A DNA stretch of 64,000 nucleotides from Streptomyces muensis (lineage in GTDB: Bacteria; Actinomycetota; Actinomycetes; Streptomycetales; Streptomycetaceae). A program made the translations under genes and the position numbers. The stretch lies in contig NZ_JAKEIP010000001.1 of NCBI RefSeq assembly GCF_021474425.1, positions 62,001 to 126,000 of the forward strand. The letters are read 5' to 3'. The notes beneath the pieces were generated by a model that saw nothing but the letters and a program-made list of their open reading frames with translations, searched no databases and was not told where the DNA came from. Below, piece by piece: positions 36,037 through 43,567 of the stretch (position 1 is the stretch's first letter; each line of letters starts with the position of its first letter).

Positions 36037-36783
36037 TCAGGGCGCGGGCACCTCGTCCACCAGCTGCGGGCCGTTGTTGCGAACGCTGTTGACGGCCGGG
36101 GAGACCGGGCGCGCGTCCAGGTGGCCGTCCGCGGGTGGGGTGAGCAGCGCGCGCAGGTCGTCCGTGGACCGGTGCTCGGGGTCGAGCCAGGCGTCGTAGT
36201 GCTCGGGGGTGAGGGCGAGGGGCATCCGGGGGTGGATGCGGCCGGCCGCGTCGGTGGCCTCGGTGGTGATGATGGTGCAGGTCAACAGCCAGGCGGCCGG
36301 GTCGTCGGCATCCTTGACCGCTGGATCGCGCCAGAACTCGTACAGCCCGGCGAGGGCCAGCACCTGTCCGTCCTCCGGGTGGATGAAGTACGGCTGCTTG
36401 CGGACCTTGCCCGACGTGCGGTCCTTGACCTCGTCCCACTCGTAGAAACCGTCGGCCGGCAGCAGACAGCGGCGCTTGACGAAGGCCTGGCGGAAGGCGG
36501 GCTTCTCGTGCACGGTCTCCACGCGTGCGTTGATCAGGCGCGCGCCGATCTTGACGTCCTTCGCCCAGGAGGGCACCAGGCCCCAGCGCAGCGGCCGCAA
36601 CCGGCGCCGGGCCGGTTCACCTTCGCCTGCGCCGCGCGGAGTGCGCTCCAGTACGGCCCACACCTCGTCGGTCGGCGCCACGTTCCAGCTCGGCGCCAGC
36701 GTCTCCTCGGGATGCCACTCGGCGACCTGGAACAGCTGGGCGAGGTCCTGGGGGCTGCGGGTGGAGGCGTAGCGGCCACACAT
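36037..36783 (-). CDS. SRAP-domain protein, YedK/HMCES family
   Basis: This 248-residue protein has the catalytic Cys2 exposed after Met removal (MCGRYAS), the WNVAPTDEV asparagine, the LLPADGFYEW glutamate and the HPRMPLAL histidine. These residues form a thiazolidine DNA-protein crosslink with abasic sites in single-stranded DNA and protect them from error-prone processing. Length is typical for the family. It is a single gene whose end lies 161 nt from the start of the divergent-oriented neighbour group; no SOS box was recognised. Confidence 0.9.
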   Translation of the reverse strand: MCGRYASTRSPQDLAQLFQVAEWHPEETLAPSWNVAPTDEVWAVLERTPRGAGEGEPARRRLRPLRWGLVPSWAKDVKIGARLINARVETVHEKPAFRQAFVKRRCLLPADGFYEWDEVKDRTSGKVRKQPYFIHPEDGQVLALAGLYEFWRDPAVKDADDPAAWLLTCTIITTEATDAAGRIHPRMPLALTPEHYDAWLDPEHRSTDDLRALLTPPADGHLDARPVSPAVNSVRNNGPQLVDEVPAP

Positions 36784-37016
36784 ACGGCCACTGTGCCACG
36801 GCGCGGTGGCCCCGTCCTCACAGGCCGGTCAGGATCTGCGGCGAGAGGTTCTTGATCATGGTGTTGGTCCAGCGAGTTCTCCGTGGCGGTGAGGTGGAGG
36901 CCACGCAGGTCGCGGAGCAGGAGGAGACCCGGGTCGGGGTCGGCGGGCTCGGGGCCTGCCGGTGCGGGGTCGGCAGGGCCGGCCAAGGTCCCACGGCCGC
37001 CTGACGCCGTGCCCTC
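36784..37016. other. Gap between the SRAP and DUF6766 genes
   Basis: The 233 nt hold only short weak frames. On the minus strand a piece ending MIKNLSPQILTGL before a stop, and an overlapping Leu-rich frame, could be relics of a gene 3' end. This is not strong enough for a pseudogene call. Confidence 0.25.
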
Positions 37017-37697
37017 TCAGCCCTCCACGCCCGTCGCGGTGTGGGCGGCGCCGACCGGCTTGGACTCCGGGGAGCCGCGCTGGCGCAGGTAGATCGACAG
37101 GACGACCATCGAGGCCACCGCCAGCAGTTCGGACTGCCAGTTCTGGAAGGTGCGGTTCCAGAAGTCGGCGGCGGTGAGGTACTCGGCCCAGCTGACCGGG
37201 GCCTGGAGGTCGCGCAGTCGCTGTTCGTTGTAGGCGGCGGTGCCGGTGACGGACTGGGCCAGCCAGCACAGCAGGAACACGCCGCCCATCACCAGGCCCA
37301 GGGACCTGGAGTACACCGCCTGCCGCCAGCCGCCCGCCCGTGCCCAGCGCGGGGCGTCGGCCGGGGCGTGCTCCCCGACGAGCTGCTCCTCGTCGGACTC
37401 GGGGCCCGCCCTGTCCAGTTCCTTGGACTCCGGCGAGCCGCGCTGGAGCAGCCAGACGGTGACGAAGATGTAGAGGAAGAACTGCAGGTACTCGGACTGC
37501 CAGTTCTCCGTCACGTCGACGGCGAAGTCCGACGAGGTCAGGTAGGCGCCCAGGCCGATCGGCTGCATTCCGTCGGTGACCAGCGCCTCGTTGAAGTCCG
37601 CGTGCCCCGCGACGGCCTGTCCGCACAGCGCCAGCAGGAACCCGGTCCCGAACCCCAGGCTCAGGCCGTTCTCCCGCAGGAAGCGACGCACGCTCAT
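37017..37697 (-). CDS. Membrane protein with two repeated halves (DUF6766-like)
   Basis: This 226-residue protein has about four membrane helices. It consists of two similar halves, each with a helix, an AxxNE loop, an EYLTSSDF or EYLTAADF motif, then NWQSE leading into a second helix and closing with QRGSPESK. The match of NWQSE and QRGSPESK in both halves shows an internal duplication. Function unknown; I recognise it as DUF6766-like. The start at 37697 (MSVRRFLRENGL) was chosen because its ATG overlaps the TGA of the small upstream gene. Confidence 0.8.
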   Translation of the reverse strand: MSVRRFLRENGLSLGFGTGFLLALCGQAVAGHADFNEALVTDGMQPIGLGAYLTSSDFAVDVTENWQSEYLQFFLYIFVTVWLLQRGSPESKELDRAGPESDEEQLVGEHAPADAPRWARAGGWRQAVYSRSLGLVMGGVFLLCWLAQSVTGTAAYNEQRLRDLQAPVSWAEYLTAADFWNRTFQNWQSELLAVASMVVLSIYLRQRGSPESKPVGAAHTATGVEG

Positions 37698-37777
37698 CGG
37701 TGCATCAGCCCCAGCGTCGTGAAGTAGACGAGGCCCCCGATCACGAGCACCAGGCACAGGGTGAACATGGTCCGCAT
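37694..37777 (-). CDS. 27-residue single-helix membrane peptide
   Basis: The frame encodes MRTMFTLCLVLVIGGLVYFT followed by TLGLMHR. It has one hydrophobic helix of about 18 residues and a short basic tail. GAGGG sits 5-6 nt upstream of its ATG, and its TGA overlaps the ATG of the DUF6766-like gene (ATGA). Third positions are G/C-rich in this frame. The 8-nt spacing from the lipoprotein gene upstream makes a three-gene operon. It may be a subunit or assembly partner of the membrane protein, or a leader that couples translation. Confidence 0.65.
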   Translation of the reverse strand: MRTMFTLCLVLVIGGLVYFTTLGLMHR

Positions 37778-37785
37778 CGACACCC

Positions 37786-38208
37786 TCACCCGCCCTGGAC
37801 GGTGCAGTCGTACGGCTGCTCCGGACGGGGCGTGCATCCGGCGGCCGTCACCTTCCAGCCGGTCGGGAAATGGGCCAGGAACAGCGTGTCATCGGTGAGG
37901 ACGACCCGGGCCTGGCCCCCGTAGACGTCCACGCCACGGACCGTGTCCCCGGCGGGCAGCCGCTCCTGGATCACCGCCCGGTCGCAGGAGGTCTGCTCGG
38001 ACTTCTCCAGTTCGTCGAGCGTTCGCGGCGCCAGCAGCGCGCACGCCCGCCGGCCGTCGGAGCGCTGCAGGGCGCCCGTGAACCCGGTGGCGGCGGCGGA
38101 CGCGGCGTCCTCGCGCTCGCCCGCGGCGGCACCGCAGCCGGTCGTCGCGGCGAGCGCGGCCAGCAGAACACCGCGGCACCCTCTCCTGATCGCCCTCGCG
38201 CATCGCAT
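37786..38208 (-). CDS. Putative lipoprotein of unknown function
   Basis: About 140 residues beginning MRCARAIRRGCRGVLLAALA, with a lipobox ending TTGC near residue 25. The mature part has ACALLAPRTLDELEKSEQTSC, a later VYGGQARVVLTDDTLFLAHF segment and WKVTAAGCTP. Cys residues at several positions could form disulfides outside the membrane. The pattern recalls small actinobacterial lipoproteins with an NTF2-like or DUF4878-like fold, but I cannot assign it. It is the first gene of the operon with the 27-residue peptide and the duplicated membrane protein. A longer frame to 38283 has no signal-like start. Confidence 0.7.
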   Translation of the reverse strand: MRCARAIRRGCRGVLLAALAATTGCGAAAGEREDAASAAATGFTGALQRSDGRRACALLAPRTLDELEKSEQTSCDRAVIQERLPAGDTVRGVDVYGGQARVVLTDDTLFLAHFPTGWKVTAAGCTPRPEQPYDCTVQGG

Positions 38209-38376
38209 CCGCTCACGTCCCGGTCCGTGTGGCGTGGAGGACCAGCATCGGCGACGGGTCGACGGGCCGCCGGTGGGACGCACCCACTCGGGTCACGTGG
38301 GAGACAGTCGTCCCCGGGTACTCGGTGCCCGCACGGCGGTGAGAGGCACCGCCCCACTGCACGGAGGGACGTTCCC

Positions 38377-38799
38377 ATGACTCAGCATGTCCGCGATGTC
38401 ATGACGACCGACCTGATGACCGTCGAACCGCTGACCTCGGTGCAGACGGTGGCCCGCATGATGCGCGACGAGGACATCGGTGCCGTACTGGTCACCGAGG
38501 GCGAGCATCTGCGCGGGCTGGTCAGCGACCGTGACCTGGTGATCCGCGCCATGGCCGAGGGCGGCGACCCGGACCGCACGACCGTCGCCGAGGCGTGCAG
38601 CGAGGACCTGGTCACGGTAGGGCCCGACGACGACCTGGTCGTCGCGGTGAAGGTGATGCGCGAGCACTCCGTACGGCGGATACCGGTCGTCGACCAGGGA
38701 GATCACGCGGTGGGCATCGTCTCGATCGGTGACCTCGCCATCGAACGCGACCCCAAGTCCGCTCTCGGCGACATCAGTGCCGCGCGCCCCAACAAGTGA
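38377..38799 (+). CDS. Two-CBS-domain protein
   Basis: This 140-residue protein consists of a tandem CBS pair. The first begins VRDVMTTDLMTVEPLTSVQTVARMM in two parts with GLVSDRDLVIR; the second contains VAEACSEDLVTVGPDDDL and ends VGIVSIGDLA. CBS pairs bind adenosine ligands and often act as energy or stress sensors. GGAGG is 9 nt upstream of the ATG. A small membrane-protein gene follows 35 nt downstream, and a phosphatase of the SpoIIE type lies beyond, an arrangement suggestive of stress genes. Confidence 0.88.
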   Translation: MTQHVRDVMTTDLMTVEPLTSVQTVARMMRDEDIGAVLVTEGEHLRGLVSDRDLVIRAMAEGGDPDRTTVAEACSEDLVTVGPDDDLVVAVKVMREHSVRRIPVVDQGDHAVGIVSIGDLAIERDPKSALGDISAARPNK

Positions 38800-38834
38800 G
38801 CCGCGGCGAACCGCCTTGGAGAGGAGAGTGCGCC

Positions 38835-39056
38835 ATGACGAACCCCGATTCCGAGCCGACACGAGCTCCGGGGCACGAACCCGGCAGCGGCGTGCCGCCT
38901 GGTGAGACCCCGCCCGCCGAGGCGGACAGCACGGCCGGCATCTCCTATCCGCAGAACGAGTTGCGCAGGGGCTGGGCCGCCGCGCCGATCGTTCTGATCA
39001 TGCTGGTGGTGCTGTTGGTGGCGGTCGGGCTGATCGCCATGGTCGTGGCGCTCTGA
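38835..39056 (+). CDS. Small DUF6480-like membrane protein
   Basis: This 73-residue protein has a hydrophilic Pro/Glu-rich N-terminal half, beginning MTNPDSEPTRAPGHEPGSG and containing VPPGETPPAE. A single C-terminal helix follows (WAAAPIVLIMLVVLLVAVG). The start at 38835 follows GGAGAGGAG; an in-frame start at 38796 would overlap the CBS gene stop and lacks such a site. The composition matches the small DUF6480 proteins common in Streptomyces stress loci. Function unknown. Confidence 0.78.
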   Translation: MTNPDSEPTRAPGHEPGSGVPPGETPPAEADSTAGISYPQNELRRGWAAAPIVLIMLVVLLVAVGLIAMVVAL

Positions 39057-39101
39057 TCGTGTGCGGGGCACTCCGGCGGACGTCCACCGCGCCCTCGGCC
39101 G

Positions 39102-41291
39102 TCAGGGGTGCGTCGCCTGCTGGAGTACGAGCAGGGCGATGTCGTCCGTGCGCTGCCCGGTGGTGGCGGCCTTCCCGAGCAGCGTGTCGATGAGCAGGTC
39201 CAGGTCCCGGTCGTCGGCGGCGGCGAGACGGTCCGCGAGGTGGGCTATGGAGTCGTCGAGGTCGGTGCCCGGGCTTTCGACGAGGCCGTCGGTGTAGAGG
39301 ACGAGCAGCATCCCGGTGGTGAGCGGGATCTCGGTCACGGGGAACACGGCGTCGGGGTCGATGCCCAGCAGCGGGCCGGGCGGGACGACGACGGGCCGTG
39401 TCTCCCCGTCGGGGAGGCGCAGAACGGGCGGCGGGTGCCCGGCGCTGGCCAGGGTCGCGCGTCCGCGGGCGAGGTCGAGGTGGGCGTAGAGGCAGCTGGT
39501 GAACAGGTCGGGGGCCGGGGCGTGTTGCGAAAGTCCCGTCGTCCGCCCGGCGGGCGGGACTCTCGCGGCACGCCCCAGGTCGGTGAGGAGCCGGTTGGTC
39601 CGGTGCAGGACCTGGTCGGGGGGTGTGCCGAGGGTCGCGTGGGCGTGGACGCCGGTGCGGACCTGGCCCATCAGGGCGGCGGCCGCGACGTTGTGGCCCT
39701 GGACGTCACCGATGACGGCCGCGGCGGCGGTGTCGCCGAGCCGGATCAGGTCGTAGAAGTCGCCGCCGATCTCCATGCCCCGGGTGGCGGGCAGATAGCG
39801 GGCGGCGACCTTCAGGCCGTTGACCTGGGGTAGGCCGCGCGGGAGCAGTGCCTGCTGGAGGCCGTGGGCGAGCGCGTGTTTGGTGTCGTAGAGGCGGGCC
39901 CGGTCGAAGGCCTGGGCGATGAGCCCGGCGAGGGAGGTCATGACGGCGCGTTCCTCGGCGGGGAACGTGTGCGGGCTGTCGTAGGACAGGACGCAGACGC
40001 CGACGGGCCGGCCGGAGATGATCAGGGGCAGAAAGGCCCAGGCCTGTTTTCCGCTGACCATCGGCGCCTCGGGGTAGCCGCGCCGCATCTCCTCCGGGTC
40101 GGCGAAGAACGCGGGGGTGCCGCTGTCGAGGACCTGCCCGGCCGGGGTGAAGGTCGTGTCGAGGGGCAGCCCGTCGAGGTGTCTGATGGTGTGCGGGGCG
40201 TATCCACGGTGCCCGGTGATCCGCAGCCGCCCGGCGTCGGCGGTGGACAGCACCAGGCCCCGGGCGCCGAAGGCGGGCATGATCTGGTCGGCGACGAGAT
40301 CGACGACGTCCTGCACTCCGACGACCTCGGTGAGGGCGGCGGCCAGGTGCAGCAGCTGGTAGAGCTGACCGGCGCGGGCCGCGGTGGGGGCGCGCGCGGA
40401 CCGGTCGGGCGCCGGCGAGGGCGGCGTGTGCGCACCGCTGGGGACGATACGGGCGCTGATGCCGCTGGCGTCCGGGTACAGATGAATGTCCAGCCACTGG
40501 TCGGGCGGGCGGCACGCGGTGAACGAGACGGGTTCCCGGCTGATCACGGCGGCACGGTAGCGGTCCTCGTAGGCGGGGTCGTCGAGCCAGCGCAGGGACT
40601 GCCAGGGCTGGGTGCCCAGCAGCTGATCGGCGGCGCGGCCCAGCAGTTCGCAGGCGCCGGAGCTGACGTAGGTGAAGCGTCCTTCCAGGTCCACGGCGCA
40701 GCTGCCGCCGGGCAGCCGCTCGACGAAGTCGGACAGGGCCGCCGCCGGGTTCGCGGAGCGGCGGCCGGTTCCGACGGGGACGGCGCGTGGCTGCTCGCGT
40801 CGGGCCGGGGAGCCGTCGCTCTCGGCCGCCTCTTCGAGCAGCCGGGCCAGCCGCCGGCAACTGGACGTGATGTTGCCCCGCTCCCGCTGTGTCATGTACG
40901 GCGGGCGCGTCGCCGGCCACATCAGGAGCAGGGACCCGCACTGCCGCACGCCGCTGACCGGCGCGGCGACCAGGGCCAGCGGGTAGGGCAGGACCAGCGC
41001 GGTGCGCGGGTAGGAGCGGACCATCTCCTCCTGGCTGCCGACCCACACCAGACGGTCCTCACGGACGGCTTCGGCCACGGGTGCCGGGGAGGCCAGGGGG
41101 ACCTTCGCCCACGGTGCGGCGAACTCGACGGGAGCCCCGCACAGCAGGTTCAGCCGCAGCAGCCGATCGTCCGGTGCGAGCAGGTAGAGAGCGCCGATGG
41201 ACGCACCGGTTCGGCGCACGGTCTCCGCGAAGGCAGCGTCCAGCGCGTCGGTGTCCGGGGCCGCATCGCCCGTACCGGTCATGCCGCCCAT
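39102..41291 (-). CDS. GAF-PAS-GAF SpoIIE-type (PP2C) serine phosphatase
   Basis: This 729-residue protein reads in order: an N-terminal GAF-like domain (about 10-160), a PAS domain (about 185-275, with FVERLPGGSCAVDLEGRFTY), a second GAF (about 320-470) and a C-terminal PP2C/SpoIIE domain (about 490-725). The last has the metal-binding MEIGGDFYDLIRL, VIGDVQGHNVAAAALM and TDGLVESPG. Such proteins dephosphorylate anti-anti-sigma factors in response to signals read by GAF/PAS domains. No membrane helices are evident. An alternative start is ATG 41282. Confidence 0.9.
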   Translation of the reverse strand: MGGMTGTGDAAPDTDALDAAFAETVRRTGASIGALYLLAPDDRLLRLNLLCGAPVEFAAPWAKVPLASPAPVAEAVREDRLVWVGSQEEMVRSYPRTALVLPYPLALVAAPVSGVRQCGSLLLMWPATRPPYMTQRERGNITSSCRRLARLLEEAAESDGSPARREQPRAVPVGTGRRSANPAAALSDFVERLPGGSCAVDLEGRFTYVSSGACELLGRAADQLLGTQPWQSLRWLDDPAYEDRYRAAVISREPVSFTACRPPDQWLDIHLYPDASGISARIVPSGAHTPPSPAPDRSARAPTAARAGQLYQLLHLAAALTEVVGVQDVVDLVADQIMPAFGARGLVLSTADAGRLRITGHRGYAPHTIRHLDGLPLDTTFTPAGQVLDSGTPAFFADPEEMRRGYPEAPMVSGKQAWAFLPLIISGRPVGVCVLSYDSPHTFPAEERAVMTSLAGLIAQAFDRARLYDTKHALAHGLQQALLPRGLPQVNGLKVAARYLPATRGMEIGGDFYDLIRLGDTAAAAVIGDVQGHNVAAAALMGQVRTGVHAHATLGTPPDQVLHRTNRLLTDLGRAARVPPAGRTTGLSQHAPAPDLFTSCLYAHLDLARGRATLASAGHPPPVLRLPDGETRPVVVPPGPLLGIDPDAVFPVTEIPLTTGMLLVLYTDGLVESPGTDLDDSIAHLADRLAAADDRDLDLLIDTLLGKAATTGQRTDDIALLVLQQATHP

Positions 41292-41344
41292 ACCAGGACG
41301 CTACGCCTCCGAGGTGCGGTCGGCACGTCCGGGTCGGCCCGGCT

Positions 41345-43567
41345 TCAGAGGTGGAGGTGGCGTTCCAGCCAGTCCGCGGCGGCCCGGCGGAACAGTCGCC
41401 GGTTCTCCGCGCGCAGGAAGTCGTGGCCCTCGTCGCGCAGGGTGAGCAGTTCCGCGTCGATGCCCCGCTCCCGCGCGGCGCGTACGAACTGCTGGGACTC
41501 CCCCAGCGGCACGTTGGTGTCGTGTTCGCCGTGCACGGCGAGCAGCGGGACGCGCAGCGCGTCGATGCGGCCCATCGGCGACAGGGCGCTCAGCAGGTCC
41601 CGGTCGCGTTCGGGGTGGCCGTACTTGTGCGCCGCCGATTCCGCGATCCAGGGCTCGGTGCCGGCGAAGAACGTGAGGAAGTCCGACATGCCGCAGACGG
41701 CGACCGCGGTGCGGAACAGCTCCGGGTGCCACACGACGGAGGCGAACGTCAGATAGCCGCCGTAGGAGCGGCCCATGACCGCCAGCCGGGTCGGGTCGGC
41801 GGGCCCCGCCATGACCGCGTGACCGGCGCAGTCGGCGACGTCGTCGAACGCCGCGAAGCGTCCCGGGCCCAGGTCGGCGTCGACGAAGGAACGGCCGTGT
41901 CCGAGGGAGCCCCGGACATCCGGGGCGAAGATGTCCAGGCCGCGCCCGACCAGCTCGTGGTAGAGCGGGTGGAACACCGGACGTTCCTGTTCCTCGGGGC
42001 CGCCGTGCAGGTGGATCACACAGGGTGCCGGTTCGTCGGAGGGGCGGCCCGGCGCCCGGTAGTACCAGCCGCCCAGGGGCAGTCCGTCCCTCGCCGTGAG
42101 ACGCAAGGGGACGGGGCGTACCGGTGGGCGGCCCGGCGGGACGGCGTCCTCGTCCTGGGAGGACCACGGGGTGCGCAGCATGGACACGCCTTCGTGGGCC
42201 CACCAGATACCGGGCCGGCGCTGCGATCCGGACAGGGCGAGCATCAGGCGTCCGGCGCCGGCGGCGGTGATGCGGGTGACGACCTCGTGCGGCAGGGGGA
42301 CGGGGCGTGCCGGGCCGGTGCGGTCGGGGGCCTGCCGGGTCGGGAAGGTCTCGACGAGTTCCAGCTCGCTCGCTCCCTGCACGTTCCAGGCCAGCGCGGC
42401 GGTGCGGCCGTCATGGGCGAGGGCGAGGAGTTCGAGGTCGCTGCTCTGTCGTTCCGCCACGACCGACACCGCGCGTGCCTCGCCGTCGCCGTCCAGGGCG
42501 ACAGCGAAGAGCGCCGCGAACTCCCGGGCGGTGTTGCTGCGCAGCCACAGGGTTCGCCCGTCCGGGGAGAACCGGCCGATCCACGGGTCGCCGTCGGCGA
42601 CCGGCAGGGTGAAGGTGTTCTGCGCGTCGGCGGTGCGCCGGACGACCGCCTCGCGTCGGCCGCGCGGGCCCCGGCGCAGCAGCGCCAGGCCGCCGTCGCG
42701 GCTGAGGTCGCAGACCCGCAGGGAGGCGGCGTGCGTCTCCGTGGTGAGCAGCACGGGCGAGGCCAGACCGTCCGGGTCGATCAGGTAGACCGACAGGCCG
42801 CCGTCGGGCCGGACCGCGGGTGCCGTCGGAGTCGCGACGTCGACGGCCGTGCCGAGGGGTTCCCTTCCTGGTGCCGCGTCGTGGGCGGCGGGGCCGAGGA
42901 GGGTCGGATGGCCGTCCCGGTCCGCCCAGTCGGGCGCCAGGCGGGTGCCGAGCGGGTGGCCGTCGGCGGGTTCCACGTCCGTGTCCGGCACGGCGTGGCC
43001 CGCCAGGCTCTCGTACCGGGGGGCGGGTGGGGCCGCGAAGGTGACGGCGACGGCCGAGCTGTCGTGCGCCCAGCACCCCAGGTAGGCGGAGCTGGCCGGG
43101 TCGGAGCCGGCCAGGAGGCGTCGTCCGGACCCGTCGGGCCGTACGCACAGGACGCGGGTGTGCTCGCCGCCGCCCGGCGCTGTGGTGTACGCGATCCAGC
43201 GGCCGTCCGGTGACCAGAGCACCTCTTTGACGGGGTCCGGTGAGGAGTCCAGGAGCCGTACGTCGTCGGTGCCGACGGAGCCGGCCCACAGCTGTGGCAC
43301 GCCGCCCCGGTCGCAGATGAAGGCCGTCTCGGTGCCGTCGGCGTTGGCCGAGGGGTACCAGCAGCCGTGTGCGCGCAGCCGTGTCACGGCGTCGCGCGGG
43401 CCGCCCGCCTCGGGCAGCGGCACCGGTTCGGGGGCCGGTCGCGCCGTGTCGTGCAGGTCCCCCGCACGGCTGTCGGGGGGCTGCGCGCGGACCGCGTCGA
43501 AGGCCCCGGGGCGAGCGAGCACGGGCGCGGGGGCGGGTGCCGCCCGCGTCTGGCCGTCCTCGGTCAC
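41345..43567 (-). CDS. S9 family (prolyl oligopeptidase-type) peptidase
   Basis: This 740-residue protein has a beta-propeller N-terminal part and an alpha/beta-hydrolase catalytic domain with Ser601 in GRSYGGY, Asp683 in HGEHDTNVP and His715 in DEGHDF. The GTG at 43567 overlaps the stop of the amidotransferase gene (GTGA), which fixes the start; a longer upstream frame is only a shadow of that gene. No signal peptide is apparent, so it should act inside the cell. Coupling to a peptide-amide synthesis gene suggests it turns over or trims that product. Confidence 0.85.
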   Translation of the reverse strand: MTEDGQTRAAPAPAPVLARPGAFDAVRAQPPDSRAGDLHDTARPAPEPVPLPEAGGPRDAVTRLRAHGCWYPSANADGTETAFICDRGGVPQLWAGSVGTDDVRLLDSSPDPVKEVLWSPDGRWIAYTTAPGGGEHTRVLCVRPDGSGRRLLAGSDPASSAYLGCWAHDSSAVAVTFAAPPAPRYESLAGHAVPDTDVEPADGHPLGTRLAPDWADRDGHPTLLGPAAHDAAPGREPLGTAVDVATPTAPAVRPDGGLSVYLIDPDGLASPVLLTTETHAASLRVCDLSRDGGLALLRRGPRGRREAVVRRTADAQNTFTLPVADGDPWIGRFSPDGRTLWLRSNTAREFAALFAVALDGDGEARAVSVVAERQSSDLELLALAHDGRTAALAWNVQGASELELVETFPTRQAPDRTGPARPVPLPHEVVTRITAAGAGRLMLALSGSQRRPGIWWAHEGVSMLRTPWSSQDEDAVPPGRPPVRPVPLRLTARDGLPLGGWYYRAPGRPSDEPAPCVIHLHGGPEEQERPVFHPLYHELVGRGLDIFAPDVRGSLGHGRSFVDADLGPGRFAAFDDVADCAGHAVMAGPADPTRLAVMGRSYGGYLTFASVVWHPELFRTAVAVCGMSDFLTFFAGTEPWIAESAAHKYGHPERDRDLLSALSPMGRIDALRVPLLAVHGEHDTNVPLGESQQFVRAARERGIDAELLTLRDEGHDFLRAENRRLFRRAAADWLERHLHL

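Noticed and set aside
36784..37016. Possible gene relic (ending MIKNLSPQILTGL) between the SRAP and DUF6766 genes
   Set aside because: The frame is short, competes with an overlapping frame, and lacks a clear coding bias, so it was only noted as a gap description.
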